Below are positions 1 through 13,200 of a DNA stretch of 64,000 bases, in pieces. Below the pieces are notes generated by a model. That model saw only the letters and a program-made list of their open reading frames with translations, was not told the origin of the DNA and ran no database searches. Where the stretch lies: contig NC_133971.1 of NCBI RefSeq assembly GCF_031877795.1, forward strand, positions 85,646,446 through 85,710,445. The letters are read 5' to 3'. This stretch comes from Strix aluco. Lineage: Eukaryota; Chordata; Aves; Strigiformes; Strigidae. The translations under genes were made by a program, and so were the position numbers. Every line of letters begins with the position of its first letter. Position 1 is the first letter of the stretch.

Positions 1-82
1 TCAGTACGCTTTTTTTGACTGTGGATTTGTCTTGTTCCTTGATGCTGATCTTTCTCTCCCTCTTTTAAAATTTTTTTCTCAG

Positions 83-2380
83 AGCCTTTTTCAGTGCCCT
101 GGTATGCTGTCATCTCCTGGCTCCTTGCTGCTTCCCAGTTCTTCTATTCCACAGGCCACCAGCCCATCTTCCCAGCCATCCACTGGAATGCAGCCTTTGT
201 GGGCTTCCACCTTGACCATAGCACAAACCTCCTGCCTGCTGTCCTGGTGGGCGCCAACACCTTTGCCTCCCATATCCTCTTTGCAGGTAAATCAATTTCT
301 TCCTGGTCTGTTGAGCCTGAGCAGACGTGGCTCCATGCTTTGCCTCGTCTGGAGGCCTGCAGGCTGAGCACGAGGCGATGAAGGCTCTGGCACCAACTGA
401 ACAGCAGCATCCTTGCTGTCCCCTTCTGGGGCCATGGAGCTGTCTGTGGCCTGCAGCCTCCATGCAGTTTTGCCTGACCAGCAAACTGGAGCTGGGGTAT
501 ATGCTTCCTGCATGTCCAGGGCATGATGACAGAGCCTAGACTGCTCCTCACCTCCTGGGCTCCAGTAACTTCATGTGCCTTTGTCCTTGAGGTAGTCGGC
601 TGCCCTCTGCTCCTGCTTTGGCCCTTTGTGTGTGAGATGCCCAGCTCGCAGAAGAAGAAGCCCAAGAAGGAGCCCCGGGAGGAGCTGCAGGAGGTGGAGG
701 AGCACATGATGGAGATGAGGCTGCGGGAGTCCCCGGAGAAGTTCTCCACTGCTCTGCTGCAGCTGGGGCTGAAGTACCTCTTTGTCCTTGGGACACAGGT
801 ATGGACAGAGGCAGGGTGGCTGTGGAGAAGGCTGTCCAAGAGGAAAATGCGTTGCTGTGAGAACCATGGTGCACTCTGATGGGAGAAGGGGGTCAGCCAG
901 GGTGCAGACAGGCCCAGGGGTGATGTGTGTGATTGCAGGTGGAAGAGCAGCTGCACAGGTCCTCTTCTCAGTGATGCCATTTGCTCTGTGCTTTGGGAAG
1001 GGCTCCAGCATGGAAGCCACAGTACAGATTAGGCTGCTTTTCATACCCATCTGCCCAGAGTGGCAATGTCTGTTCAGAAACTGCAGGGTTGTAATCCTGC
1101 TCCCCCTCTTCCTGACCATACCTCTCTATTTTTCACCAGCTCTGGTTTTCATATGGTCTTGTGCTGTAGTGATGTAGGGAGCTAAACACCAGCAATTTAA
1201 TCCCATGAAAGAAGCGAATTGCTTTCTGGCGTTTAGCCCTTCAAATCATTCTCCTGTGTGGTCAGACCAGAGACAGTGCAAGGGAGGGGGCAGGCTGTGC
1301 AGCAGGATTGCAGGGGTGTCCCTCTCAGGAGTCAGGTTAGCCACAGTGTGAGTCCTCCTCTGAACTGTCCCAGCCTGGCCCCGGGAGGGCCTGCATGTAC
1401 CCCAGGTTGCTTGTGTTCCCTGACTTGAGGACATGATGGAAGGTATCTCTTTGGGATGATTATTTCTGGGGTGTCCTGTACCAGCCTCTCAGGTGTGTGC
1501 AGTTTACTACCACCTTCAGATGTGAACCTACTGCCCAGGAGGTCTCTCCAGAATCACTTGTAATTTGTTTTTCCTGATCTCCCCCACAGCTTCTGGCCTG
1601 TGTTTGTGCAGCTATGATCCTCAGGAGGCACCTCATGGTCTGGAAGGTCTTTGCCCCAAAGTAAGTCCCAGGAGTTGCTCTGATGCTGGCTTAGGGCTAA
1701 TATTCCTGACATGTTGACTAGAGTCTGTAGACAGTAATGTTGGAAGACACCCTGTGATTGATCTTCTGACTTCTTACCTAGCAGAGGCTGTAGGACTGAC
1801 CTTAACCAATTCCTGCTTCAGGTTCAGAAGCTGGACTTGAGGTAGAGTGTAGAAATTTCTCCTTATCTTGATTTGCAAGGACACACAGAGCCCTCCTGGA
1901 AGCTAAGAATATTCAGGGCAGAGAGCCAAAGGTGGGGATACCAGACCGGAAATGGTAAACCCAGAAATGCTGTACTAGTGCAGCATTGGGCTAGTAGGAG
2001 TGTGGGGTGGCCTCCACCTCTGAGGGATTCAAAATCCCACCAGAGTCTTGTCCTGAATGGCTTCTAAATCAGAGGGCATGCTTGGCTTCCAGGTTGCAGG
2101 CAGCAACTGATGGGGAGTGAATATAATTCAGGTTTCAGGATCTGGGGTGCTACCAGCCTCTCACTGTCTGGCAAATCAGTCTTCTGGGAGTGAGGGTAGC
2201 AGCCTGTCTTTACAGGCATGCTGGCTGTGTTATCCTCACTGCGTCTGTTGTGCCTGCAGGTTCCTCTTTGAGTCGCTGGGCTTCGTGGTGAGCAGCATCT
2301 GCCTCCTGCTGGGGATCTCCCTGGTGATGCGTGTGGACTGTGCCGTCAGCACCTGGTTCAACCAGCTTCAGCTCAGGTAG
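83..2380 (+). CDS. PIGO: PIGO, GPI ethanolamine phosphate transferase 3 (C-terminal exons only)
   Basis: Catalytic subunit that, with PIGF, adds phosphoethanolamine to the third mannose of the GPI-anchor precursor in the ER membrane; this bridge is later joined to the protein. Only the last four coding exons are present: 83-286, 596-798, 1590-1660 and 2260-2380 (stop 2378-2380), about 199 residues. All junctions are GT/AG and the phases agree. The second exon uses the acceptor ending at 595, which gives an uninterrupted [13 protein letters not shown] as in mammals. Recognisable matches to human PIGO are [61 protein letters not shown] and [10 protein letters not shown]. The piece has four or five hydrophobic segments (the multi-spanning tail) and a charged loop rich in K and E after WPFVCE. 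The N-terminal alkaline-phosphatase-like catalytic domain lies left of the window. Next gene downstream is FANCG, same strand, as in human. Confidence 0.95.
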
Positions 2381-4956
2381 CGTTTGAGATGTGGGGAACC
2401 TGACCTGCTCGTCGGCCAAGGTTGTGGTTGTCTCCTTGCCTCCCTTGGGCCAGGAGGAATACATGAGCCACCAGCAATGAGTGCCTGCCGACAGCAGTTT
2501 GGGGTTAGCCCCAGCTCCCTGCCTCAGCGCTGCACGAAAGAACCGGAGCCAACTGTTCCCTGCTCATTGCAGTGGTGTTTCTCAACAGTGGAGGTCAGAG
2601 CTCTCTCTGGGTGTTTGTTGGCAGCAGAAAGACTCTGCTGCAGGAGCCCCGGAAGAAAGAGTCCTGAAGTGCTCCTCTGGAGAAACACCAACCAAGGTTC
2701 TTGCTGCTACTTTCCTGACAACTGTCCCCACTGTGCAGCTGGTCAGCTTCAGTGGCTGGCAAGGTGTTACCTTGTCTGTGCAGAGATAGTGACTCACGGG
2801 AAGGGACCTGCTGAGGAGGGGAGAGGAGGTTGGGAGGAGAGGGAAGGTCCTGCAGCCACCACTTCTCTTCACGTGCTCAGTTTTCATGCTGAAATCCAAG
2901 TGTACATGGTTATGCATGCAGATGGTTCCTGGGGTCTCGGTGGCAGCTGCTCCTCTGTGAAGTCAGTTGGTTGCTCTGTATTAAGGCCCCTCTTGCTCTA
3001 TACTCACTCCCATTTTCCTGGTCTTCCTTACCCCTAGAAAGGGCAGAGAGGAGCACTCTGGGCTGCCTCATACAACCTGAAGCAGGCTTAGCTGGTTGAG
3101 GGGGTGGTAGCAGGAGAACTGTGTTCACAACCAAGAAACTCTCCACCTGTGGTCTTGGCCTGTTGGTGTCCCTGTGGGCAAAACTGTAGCAGCCAGGGAT
3201 CCCGATCTCTTCCTGATCGTGTGCTGCTGGATGCCAGCTGTTGCTTGTGATCAGTTGAGATGCAGCAGGATGTAGTGACAGAATGTTGGCTTATCCCCGT
3301 ATTGTGTCTGGTCAGGAGGAAAGGGAAGTCTAGAGTAGCTGTCCCATCTGCAGGACTGGCCTTGGTGTGAGCTGCAGTACCGGGGAACAGCTGCTTGAAA
3401 ACCCTGACCAGGCAACAACTCTTCTGGGAGGTGGCTTAACTCACTAGTGTCTGTGTATGTGCTGGGATTTCTGTCACCTTGAAGGGACCCCCGGCACTGC
3501 AGCCGATGGCATCTGTGATCCCATATTTGGTGCTTATCTCCCTCTTGACATTGGTGTTCTGCCTGGGACTTCATGCCGCAAGTGAGCTACCCCAAACACG
3601 CCCTTGACTCCTCGCAGTCAGGAGACATTGCATTTCTTTCTTCATGGGCAGAGATAAGAGGACAGTTACCATGGTGCCTGGCCACATCCCAGCTAAATTC
3701 CCCCCTGCAGTTCTGATGGGAGCTGGGATTCCTTACTGCCCTGAACCACTGTGTGGCATTACTTGGTGCTATGAAACCTTTCGTCTCTTTCCCCTCTGGA
3801 AAGAGGTGAGGACTGCTTACCTGGAATTCCTGCGCTGATTTTTGTTCTGATCCCATTTGGTTTTTAACTCATGCACCATGACTGCCCCTGTTTTGAGTTC
3901 CTTACTGCAGACTGCTAGTGTCATTCCACGCTCTTCCTCTCCTCTGCCCTGGAGAGTCCCGTGGAAAGTATCTTGTCACCTCTCTCATCATTTTAGTTCT
4001 TGCCATTACGCCCAAGCGCCCAGTCACTGTGGAAAATAGCTCTTGAGGGCAGGTTTAGTTTTGTATTTTACCCCTGCAAGATGCTTGCTCAGGTGTTAGG
4101 GTGCAATTCCAGGGAGGTGTAAACTGCTCTAATTTTGGATTTCTGTTGCCTGGCCACCTCCTGATCTGCTAGCTGTGCTCTCCCACCTCAGCCTTGCATC
4201 TCCCCTGCCCTGCGGGCCTGTCCTGCTTAGTTTCACCCAACACAACCAGGGACTGGTTTGTAGCTAGCGTGACTACCCAGGCTGCCTCACCACCTGGATG
4301 CACGCACACCAGTGCAAGGCAAGGAGGGTAGCAGCATGCGACAGGGAAAGATGGAAGGGGCAGGAAAGCATCAGCCCACAATTAGTTGGGCTTAAGCAGT
4401 CCCACCCTTAAAAATAGGTTATTTGCTGTATACTGTGTTTCCTTGGTGGCCAGATGGTTCTTGGTGCTCAGGGGGCTATGCTGATGGGTGAGGGGTGCAT
4501 CATTGTGGAAAGGAGGAAGGGGATGGAGGTAACAGCTGCCCAGTGAATTTTCATTCAATGTGAGGTTAGTCTAGATAACACATGTCGCTCAACCACAAGG
4601 CTGGAGCCCAAGTAGGTCTTGTAACATGGTAAGCTGGTCAGGAGCTTGCTGCTTGAATGTAATTGTGCTGGCAGAAATCCTTATGGTCACTAATGCTGTA
4701 GAACTGGCCCCGGACATCCCCACAGCTGCCACCCAGACCCCTGACCTTCCTTCTCTCCCAGCTCTGGGACTAGTTCCTCTTTCAAGAGTCACTGTAATGC
4801 TGCTGAGCCTTCCTGTGCCCATTGTTCATGGTCAGAGCGCTCAGCCGGCACTTGGGCATCCTCTCCTCATCCCACCATATCACCCCTCTGCCCGGGGGGC
4901 CAGGGCAGCTCAGAGGGGACAGCAGAGCTGCAGCACCATGAAAACACGCACACTTA

Positions 4957-5338
4957 ATAGAATCACAGAATGGTTTGGGTTGAAAGGGACCTTAGTTCCA
5001 ACCCCCCTGCCATGGGCAGGGACACCTTCCACTAGACCAGGTTGCTCAAAGCCCCGTCCAACCTGGCCTTGAACCCTTACAGGGAGGGGGCAGCCACAGC
5101 TTATCTGGGCAACCTGTGCCAGTGTCTCACCACCCTCATAGTGAAGAATTTGTTTCTTGTATCTAACCTAAATCTACCCTCTTTCAGTTTAAAACTGTTA
5201 CCCCTCATCCTATCACTACACTCCCTGATAAAGAGGCCCCCCTTTAAGTACTGGAAGGCTGCTACAAGGTCTCCCCAGAGCCTTCTGTTCTCTAGTCTGA
5301 ACAACCCAAACTCTCTCAGCCTGTCCTCATCTTGCTGA
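4957..5338 (-). mobile_element. CR1 LINE 3' fragment
   Basis: The plus strand begins with the reverse complement of the CR1 tail (AGAATCACAGAATGG) and continues with the standard CR1 3' sequence, including GCCATGGGCAGGGACACC and the stretch around CTGGGCAACCTGTGCCAGTG. On the minus strand it encodes the end of CR1 ORF2 ([35 protein letters not shown]). It is 5' truncated, as nearly all CR1 copies are. Similarity to the consensus is high, so this is a fairly young CR1. It lies between PIGO and FANCG and affects no coding exon. Confidence 0.93.
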
Positions 5339-6409
5339 AGACTAAACAAAACTTCCAGTAACAAAGCTGCAAGTATGTTCTTGTCACTGCAAAGACGCCA
5401 AGGAGTGCTAGCTGCTCGGCCAAGGCAGACTGGCAACTACACCAAAGAATTCAGATTCAAGAAGGTGAGCTTTCCAAGGGCTGGAGATGCTCTTTCTTTC
5501 ATTGACTATTTTAGTCTTTGCCAGCCTTCCCCAGCTGCCCTCAATTGCTGATTGTTTGGCTGCTGTTCTCCTGAGTGGGCCGGAGATGACAGAGTTAATG
5601 TTGGTCCGAGGCTTGGCTACCTTGGAAGCAAGACACGCTGCTGATACCAGAGCAGACATGGCTGTGTTTGCTGATTTAAAAACCCAAGGAGACTCCAGAG
5701 GAAGGTACCTGCTGGTCCAGACCAAGGCTCTTTGGGAAACCTGGTGTGCTGGGAAGCAGGCTGTGCCCTACATACCCCTGCTGAGGTTGTCACGGGAGCC
5801 TGCTTGGTCTTTCCTGCAGCACTGATTCCAAGCAGTTTGTTTCTGATCCCTGTGTCCCTTGGCTGAGTGTGACAGGGGACATCTCATCCTCAGCATGCTC
5901 AGCAGGGTGGCTTCCACTCCACAAAGCTACTGCACTTTGGGCGTTGTGTGTGTGCTCCTTCGCAGGGCTCCTGCCCAGTGCCCTTTTCCTCTGGGCAGGG
6001 GAAAGAGCTCCATGGGGAAATTTCCCTGCCTCATGCCAGCAGCAGGACCGTGTGCCCCATGGTGCTGGCGCAGGACAGGGGTGGAATTATATCTCTCTTG
6101 TGCTGCCTGGGAAACGGCAACTGAAATCTGCCACCACTGCAAAAGTTTGTGGCTCTTGGGAGCATCTCCCTGCTCTGATCTGCAGGGCTGGCACTGCCCG
6201 CACGGCCGTCCCAAGGGATGGCACTGCTGCGGGGAGGTCAGGGCTCAGTGTATCTCCGTTCCCACACCCTTCGCTCCATCCCATCTCTCTCTGTTCTTCC
6301 TTCAACACTTCAGGCTGCTTATTTATGCCAAGGCACGGTCATGTTTTCGGTGTGTGTGTCTCCCCTTCCCTGAGGAGCAGGGCTGGGGAACCCTGCTCTC
6401 TCCCATGAG

Positions 6410-6515
6410 CTCTGACTTGACTCGCCACGTGACTTGGAGTGAGATTGTTGTTTTAGTTTTTGTTAATAACCTCACTGTGCCTCAGTACCCCATTTGGGAT
6501 AAAAAAAGGGGATGG
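6410..6515 (+). mobile_element. Possible MIR-type (CORE) SINE remnant
   Basis: The run TGACTTGACTCGCCACGTGA, a short gap, then TAACCTCACTGTGCCTCAGT followed by CCCCATTTGGGATAAAAA, resembles the central to 3' part of a MIR (TGACCTTGGGCAAG ... TAACCTCTCTGAGCCTCAGT ... ATCTGTAAAATGGGGATAA). The match is by eye and diverged, as expected for an ancient amniote SINE. A repeat search with a MIR/CORE-SINE library would settle it. Confidence 0.4.
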
Positions 6516-6959
6516 ACCCAGTTCTGGAAAGCAATCTGGGAGCTCTGCATTCAGCGTGGTGCTACGCTTTCCTGGGTATCTCTACATATCTGGCTGTTAA
6601 CGCTTTTGTTCCCATTCAGCAGCTATACCTGGAAGGTGGAAGTGATGCTTGAGTCTCTGCTAGGAAGTAGAGCCTTTTTTCCTTTAAAAAAACCCCAAAC
6701 CCATCAAGTTGGCATCACTATTCACCCGACAGCTTTGCCTCCTGCCTGCTGCGGTCCTCGGGCCGGTGTGTGCGCTTGCAGCGCTGGGCTGTGCCGTGCC
6801 TAGCGTGCTGGAGGCAGCCGGGGAGGGGTTGCTTCGTTATTAAATGACTAATTAATTAATCGGGGGGGGAGGGGGGACGGGCGGGAATTTGCTGTCCGAT
6901 GGTGGTGCAAGGCTCTGCGCGGCTGTGAAACAGATGTCTGCAAATAAAACCGTGAGATC

Positions 6960-7264
6960 CGAAGCGGGCTGTGGTCGTCTCCTCCTTTGCGCCCCCGCCC
7001 CGCACCGGGCCGGCCTGGCCCCGCCACCCCTCCCCGGGCCCGGCCCGGGTTACCCCTGCGGCGGGCGGCGGCTTCGCCATGCAGAGAGGTTTGGTCCTGC
7101 TGGGCCACCGCTTTTCTGGCGGGACGGCGGCTGGCTCCACCACCCGTCAACACGATTGGTGGTTACCTTGACGACTGCCGCTTCCGCTCTGTTCCGCCCG
7201 CCAATCATGGCGGCGGGTCGGCGGGCGCTGGCCAATCGGCGGGAAGGCGGGAGGAGCGCGGGAG
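6960..7264 (+). promoter_or_regulatory. FANCG CpG-island promoter
   Basis: GC- and CpG-rich sequence directly before the FANCG start codon, continuing to about 7700 through exons 1 and 2. It holds three CCAAT boxes (ATTGG 7155-7159; CCAAT 7201-7205 and 7232-7236) and a YY1-like ATGGCGGC at 7207-7214, but no TATA box. The exact transcription start cannot be read from sequence; it is likely between about 7150 and 7250. Confidence 0.7.
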
Positions 7265-10200
7265 ATGGCGGCGGCCATGAAGCGGCGGCGCGGGGTGATG
7301 GCGGAGCCGGGCTGCCTGCGGGCCTGGGCCGCCGAGACCGAGGCCCTGGCCAGGCGCTGGCGGGTGCGACGGGTTCCCTCTCCCTCGCGGTGTCCTGAGC
7401 CCCGGGGCTGTCCTCTCCGCGGCCGCGCTGCCTCCGGTGCCGTTTGCCACGGGAACGCCGCCGCCTGGGGTTAGGCTGCAGCCTGCCCGCCGGCCGCGGG
7501 GCGGGAGAGGAAGGGGCGCCGCGGCGCGGGCTCGCCCTGTCGCCAGGCCAGCGGGTGAGGGTCTCCCTTGCAGGCAGTGTGGCGCTCGGGGCCCGGCAGA
7601 GCGACGGCGCGGGAGGTGCGACAGCTGCGAGGCGGCTTCGGGAAGCTGCTGCTGAGGATGCGGGGTGAGTGGCGGCCCGGTCGACTGGGGCCGCCCTGTC
7701 TCCTGTCTTGTCTTCACCCTCCCTCCCGCTGCCGTCGCGGACCCCAGTTGCGTGGGTGTGAAAGCACCGATTCCCGGGCGCGGGTGTTTACCGCGCTGCA
7801 GCTCCGGTACCCCAGCGGAGGAAACAAATTGCTGGAGGGAGGGGCCTTAAACGTTCCCTGGTGCCCCAAGCTGAACTGGGCCTGCAAAAGGATTAAGGCC
7901 CAGCCCCAACCTCTAGCTAACCTTGCTAGGGGATGTGAACAAACCCTGGAGTTTCTGGAAAGAATGAGACAACCTTTGTCCTGGGAAACTGGGGAAAGGG
8001 CTCCCTGCCACAACTGTGGTATAGTGGAAACCTGATGCGAGGGAGGGAGAGAGAGAGAGAGAGAGCCAGCATTGGCAGGGTGGATGTGTATTGGAAGAGG
8101 GCAGGCTCTTGATGATCTTTTGGGAGAGCTGAAAGGTCTCAGTCCTGGAGGACTGCAGCACCTGGATAGCTGAGAAATGGATGTCTAAAGCAGTGTCAGC
8201 ACCTGGAGAGGTGAAACCTGTTGTCTCTCTAGGTACTGCAATTTCAAAGTTGTTAAATCTTATCACAACAAAAAAATACTTGCCAGGACAATTCTGTAGT
8301 CACAAAGCCGGGTGATGACACCTTAGCATGGATGGCTGTTTGGTTTTTCTTAGCCAGCTCAATTTCTTGTTGGGTTGGCTGTGATCACAGGACTGCCAGC
8401 TGCCCTCCCCACCCTGCCTCTGGAGCTTACCGTCCTCTACAACTCCCTGCTTTCTACTATGGGAGCGTCTGACTCTGCCACCGAAGGAGAAGCAGAAGGA
8501 ATACACCAGGGGCTCCTCAGGGGTAAGGAGATCATTCTCTGTAGGGGGGCTCCTCGGGGCAAGGACATGCTTTGGAGATGTGTGGCGACGGGCCAGAGGT
8601 GAGGGGGTTGTGAGCAGGGAAGCCTGGCTCTGCTGGAAAGGGCAGGAGGTGGGGTGGCTTGCAGCCAGGGATGATCTACAGCTGCCTGTCTGTCTGCCTG
8701 CTGCTGCCTGCAGGGATGGGCCAGAGGTTTTAAGGGAAACGAGAGTTTTCAAGACGTAAGGTGGCAAGTCTCTAGCAAAATTTTAATGAAGTACAATATG
8801 AGTGTTTTCTTTAATTATGGTGTGCTGGCTTCAAAGAAAACTTACTGAAATAGGCTGCAGCTCAGAGGAGGATCTGCAGTGTTGGTCTATGCTTACCTGG
8901 GGGCAAGTGACCTCAGGAGGACTCAGCAGAGCTGGAGTCATAGCTCTGAACCAGTGTGTTGTCTCCTGAGTGTGCAGCTGTTAACTCCACTGTCTGACAG
9001 CTTGGTTTCCATGCTGCTGAGGCTGGACCAGCCCTGAAACCTCATTCCTCCCCTTGAAATGCGGAGCCCGTGCTTGCTAGAGGCTTTCTCTTCCTCTTGG
9101 GAAGGTGTCCCTTACAGGGTACCAACCTGTTGTCTCATGGATGGGGTTTTTTTGTTGTTTTGTTTTGTTTTGTTTTTTTCCAGTTCTGGAGGCCTGTGGG
9201 GCCTGTGGACAGGATCTTAGCACTGAGGAGCTGTGGCAGAAGGTGCTGCGGGAGGTAACTGTGGAGGAGCTGCAGGCACCTTTGCACCGACTGGGTGCCC
9301 TGCAAGCAGCGTGGTGGCTGTCAGCCAGCCGCCTGGGAAGCACTGCCAGCCTTTTCAGGCTCCTGAGCAACGCTGAGGTAACTGGGTACGGGTGGATGCC
9401 ACACAGCTCCTGGTCACCTGCACTGGAGTATCTGCGCAGTTATAAATACCTGTGGGTTTGCTAAAGGAGGTAGAGCTGGCATAAATACTGTCATAAACCC
9501 CACTCTGCAAAATGTTGCTGTGGCATTTGGAGACCTGAACCCACCAGCACTGCCCAGTTGAGCATGAGTAATCCTCTCCCTGGTGTCCCAGCATAGCCTG
9601 ATGGCACCAAGTGCGTTAAGGAGTCCCAGAATATCTCCTACCTGTTGGGGCCCTGGACCTCAAGGTGCGAGACAGGACACTTGGGTAGGCTGGAAGGGGG
9701 CTGCAGGTGGACTTGCAGCCCCTGTAGGGAGCAAGCTGTGGGCAGTGGGATGCAGAGGAACCTTCCCTGATGATTGTGAGGCTGCTGAGGGGTCCCACCT
9801 TTTTTGAATGCCCTCCAACAGCACTTGGATCTGCCTCACCAGGCGCCCTTTGAGGTGCAGCTTGCTCTGAGGTGAGGAGGTGCTTCCCTGGGCCAGTCAG
9901 GAATCATTGCAGCAAGGGGGTTGTAGCTGAACTGAGGGGGTGATAGGACATTGCTCCCCAGCACAGAGAGCATGGTCAAAGGATTTGGTGGGACCTCTGT
10001 TGCCCCATACCCTGGGATCAGTGTTTCCTGCTTCCCTTCAGCATTCCCTGCTCTCTCTCTCTCCTCTGTGTATTCACAGGACCCAGGAAGATCTCACTTC
10101 AGTGAGGGGGAGAATGAACTCCTCTCCCTGCTCAAGTCATGGCAAGTACCTACTGAGCAGGCTTCCCTGCCCCTTCTACAGAGCACTGAGGACTTGAAAG

Positions 10201-13200
10201 AGATCCTCTGCACCACAGCAGCCTTTCTGCAAGGTTTGTGTGGAGGAGATACTCGCACCAGCACAGCCTCCCACTGCTGTCCTGTCCCAGGACCCTCTCT
10301 CCTGCCCTTATCCTGGTTTTTCTTCCCAAGCAGACTGGCCCTTGGGGTTTTCTGGGCTCTGTCTTTGGAAGAGGGCCTGGGCTGAGCCTCTGGGTCTCAA
10401 CTTTGCTGTTCATTATTCAAAGAGCTCTGCTTTTTCCCCAGCTAAGCCTTTCTCTGCACTATCACAGGGCTCCTCTGCCTGTCTGTGTCTTTAGGTAGGT
10501 GTCTGGGCCCCACAGTGATCTTGTATAAAGTGGAAAGCTAGCAGGGGACTTGTGAGGATTTTCCTTTCTTCTGTCTGTCTTCTGGCACCTGCCTTGCAAG
10601 GAGATCGTTCCTGTTGGATTACAGTCCTGCAAGAGCCATGCAGGGCTGGTGTGCAGCTTTGCAGCCTGGTGTCACAGCAGGCGACTGATCTCATGTGAAC
10701 TGCTGAAATCTGTTCCACGCATAGTTTTTCCCCAATTGCTGTCTTGACAACCCCAGCAGCTCTGGGGGCAGCCAGCACTGCCTCGCTGTGCTCAGGCTGA
10801 TGCAGGGTGTTCCTGTGAGGAGGAAGGGCAGGAGCTCCTGCCCACAGACCTCTCAAAAGCCTCTAGAGTGGCGATAGCACTTCCAGGAGGGAGGTGACAG
10901 ATGTGAATGTGAGGTAGGCATGTGAGAGGGGCTTCAGAGGGAAGCCTGAAATGGGGACTGGAAGAAAAGCAAATACCATTCATGATAAATATTCATTAAT
11001 TAATATCCCAGAACTGGGATCTCTACTGAGAAATGGCCCAGATATGCTGGAAAAAGTCTTTCTGAGATTCTGCGTGTCCTTCCCCATCTGCACCGCCGTT
11101 GCTGTGGATGAATTCACAGGTGGACCTGCCCAGCACCTACCTCTGCCCTTGTTCTGGGCCCAGGCAAGCATCTTGGTATCTGGGCTTGGAAGCTGCTACT
11201 ATTTCTGCTAGACGTCTTCATTGATTGACTTGTTCTCTTGCAACACAAAGATGGCAGCTTGGCACCATCCTGCTGTGCGTTGCTGGGTGTGGAGGCGATC
11301 ACACAGGTCCCTGTGGCATTGGGAAGAAAAGGGCACGTACGCTTGTTTGGGGGCCCGGTGGGGCAGGAAGGGGAGCCGCAGAGCTGAGATGTTGGGTCTG
11401 TCCTAGGGCTGCAGGAGCTGGAGGCTGGGAACTTCCCCACTGCCCTCTCCCTCCTTCAGGAGGCTGCAGGAGGATTCTGCTCCAAGAGGGTCCTGGCACA
11501 GATCTACACCTGCCTCGGCTGCTGTGCTCAGCGAATGGTAATGGCTGGGCCTCTCCCCTGCCACAGGGAGAGGGGAAACACAGCCTAGAGTGGGGTGGGA
11601 AGGCTCAGGCTGGTGTACACACTCCCTCTGCCTGGTTCTGGGCTGCTGCAGGAAGGTGAAGTCTTGAGCAGAATTTGTCGTGGCACCAGCCTCCTTGGAC
11701 AGCTGCAAAATCCAGACAGGGATTTTGACTGAGTGCAAACGGTCGCTGCAGAGAGAGAACCCAAAAACCAGCCTGAGGAGGGCTGCCTTGGGTTAAAGTG
11801 CTGCCCTTGCTTAGTGGGGAGCACTGGGGAAGCACCGGGATCCTGCTGAACAGTAAAGATGTCAGCAAGATGTCCCTGCAACATGGACCTCTTTCCATCT
11901 AACTAGGGCAAACCTCAGACAGCCCTTCAGCACCTGAAACGGGCCCTCCAGGTAGACTTCCAGTGCCTTCCTGCCCTGTCCCACGTGGCAGCAGTGTACC
12001 ACGAGCTGGGGGAGACCGATGCGGAGCTGCAGGCCCTGGCTCTGCTCTATGAGGTTTGTCTGCTTCCTGTACTTATGGGTTGATTTTTGCCCAGCAGAGC
12101 CTGCACAGAGCTTTCAAGGAGGCTCCTGCCTTCTGGGGGGCTCTTTGACCCTGGAGGGGTCCCTAAAGTAGGCTACAGCGATCCAGCCATGGTGCTGCCT
12201 TCAGCAGTGGGCAGGAAGGAGCCCAGTGAGATCAGAAATTCCTGCTCAGCACCTGGTGGTTAGATGTGGCAAGACCTTTGGGTCGCCATTCATGTTCTTG
12301 GTGGCTTGGGAGAAGAGGTTACACTCTCATGTCAGAAAGTTTCAGTCTCTTAATAAAAGTATGTAATAGTGAAGAGGCCTTTAAAAGGCAGATTGTGGCT
12401 GTGAGGGGATGTGCGTTAGCCGTAGCAACCTTGGTCTGCCTGGGAGGAGCAGGTCACAGTGATAGACACTGAGTTAGCTCTTCAGCTGTTTGAAATCTGT
12501 AAGATACAAACACAGCTGTAGAGAGGGATCTCTTGCTACGAATGGCCCAAGATCTGGTCTAACTAGCAGCAGCTCTGCAGCTGCAAAGGGAGATGGTGTT
12601 CCAGGCAGCTCAGAGCACCTTGAACTAAAACCTGAGGTGATCTGGGTGATCTTGCAAATCTGATGCCATGTGGACATCAGAAATCTGCCTGTCCCTGTAT
12701 GATCCTGGTGGATCTTCCTGGAAGCAGCTGTGTTGTAGCAAGTGAGAATAGCGTAGCTGTGCTTATGGAAGTGCAGTGCTTGTGCTTGTCTGGGTGCATC
12801 TCCAGATGCCAGCAGTGGCAAATGAGTGCAGCTGTTCGGGACTTGACCATTGTGTTGACCATAGTTTTTTGTTCCTGTTTCACAGGCTCTGGAAGAAAAA
12901 TGTCCAGCAGCTGCTTCCTCTAGTCCATACTTCCTAGTCCAAACAGAGCTTCCTGTCCGCACACCAATACTAGCTTCTCTCCTTCGCCATCGCCAGCCCT
13001 CTGAAGTGAAGTACCTGCTGGCACAGCGGTGTCTCCAGGACGGGAGGTAACAGCTCCTCTGGTCTGCTTGCAATATGCTGCTAGTTTGGGCTCTGTGTTT
13101 TTCTCTGTGCTCCTGGAAATCATCCAGTTCAGTACTGCTGTTGTAGGTCTGCTCAAAGTGTGGGTATCACAACCAGAGACAGTGTGGTACAGGGAGAGCC

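Larger units (their letters stand above)
2381..6955. other. PIGO 3' UTR and PIGO-FANCG intergenic region
   Basis: No further exon of a known gene was recognised. The PIGO 3' UTR begins at 2381. I saw no AATAAA or ATTAAA in the first 4 kb after the stop; ATTAAA at 6839-6844 and AATAAA at 6943-6948 are the first, and they lie next to the FANCG CpG island. The PIGO transcript end therefore cannot be placed. The interval holds a CR1 copy and a possible MIR SINE, listed separately. Confidence 0.6.

Noticed and set aside
5859-6803. A 314-codon open frame on the plus strand between PIGO and FANCG
   Set aside because: Composition is that of chance translation (rich in C, W, L, S), no domain is recognisable, it runs through a probable MIR remnant, and overlapping long frames exist in other phases.
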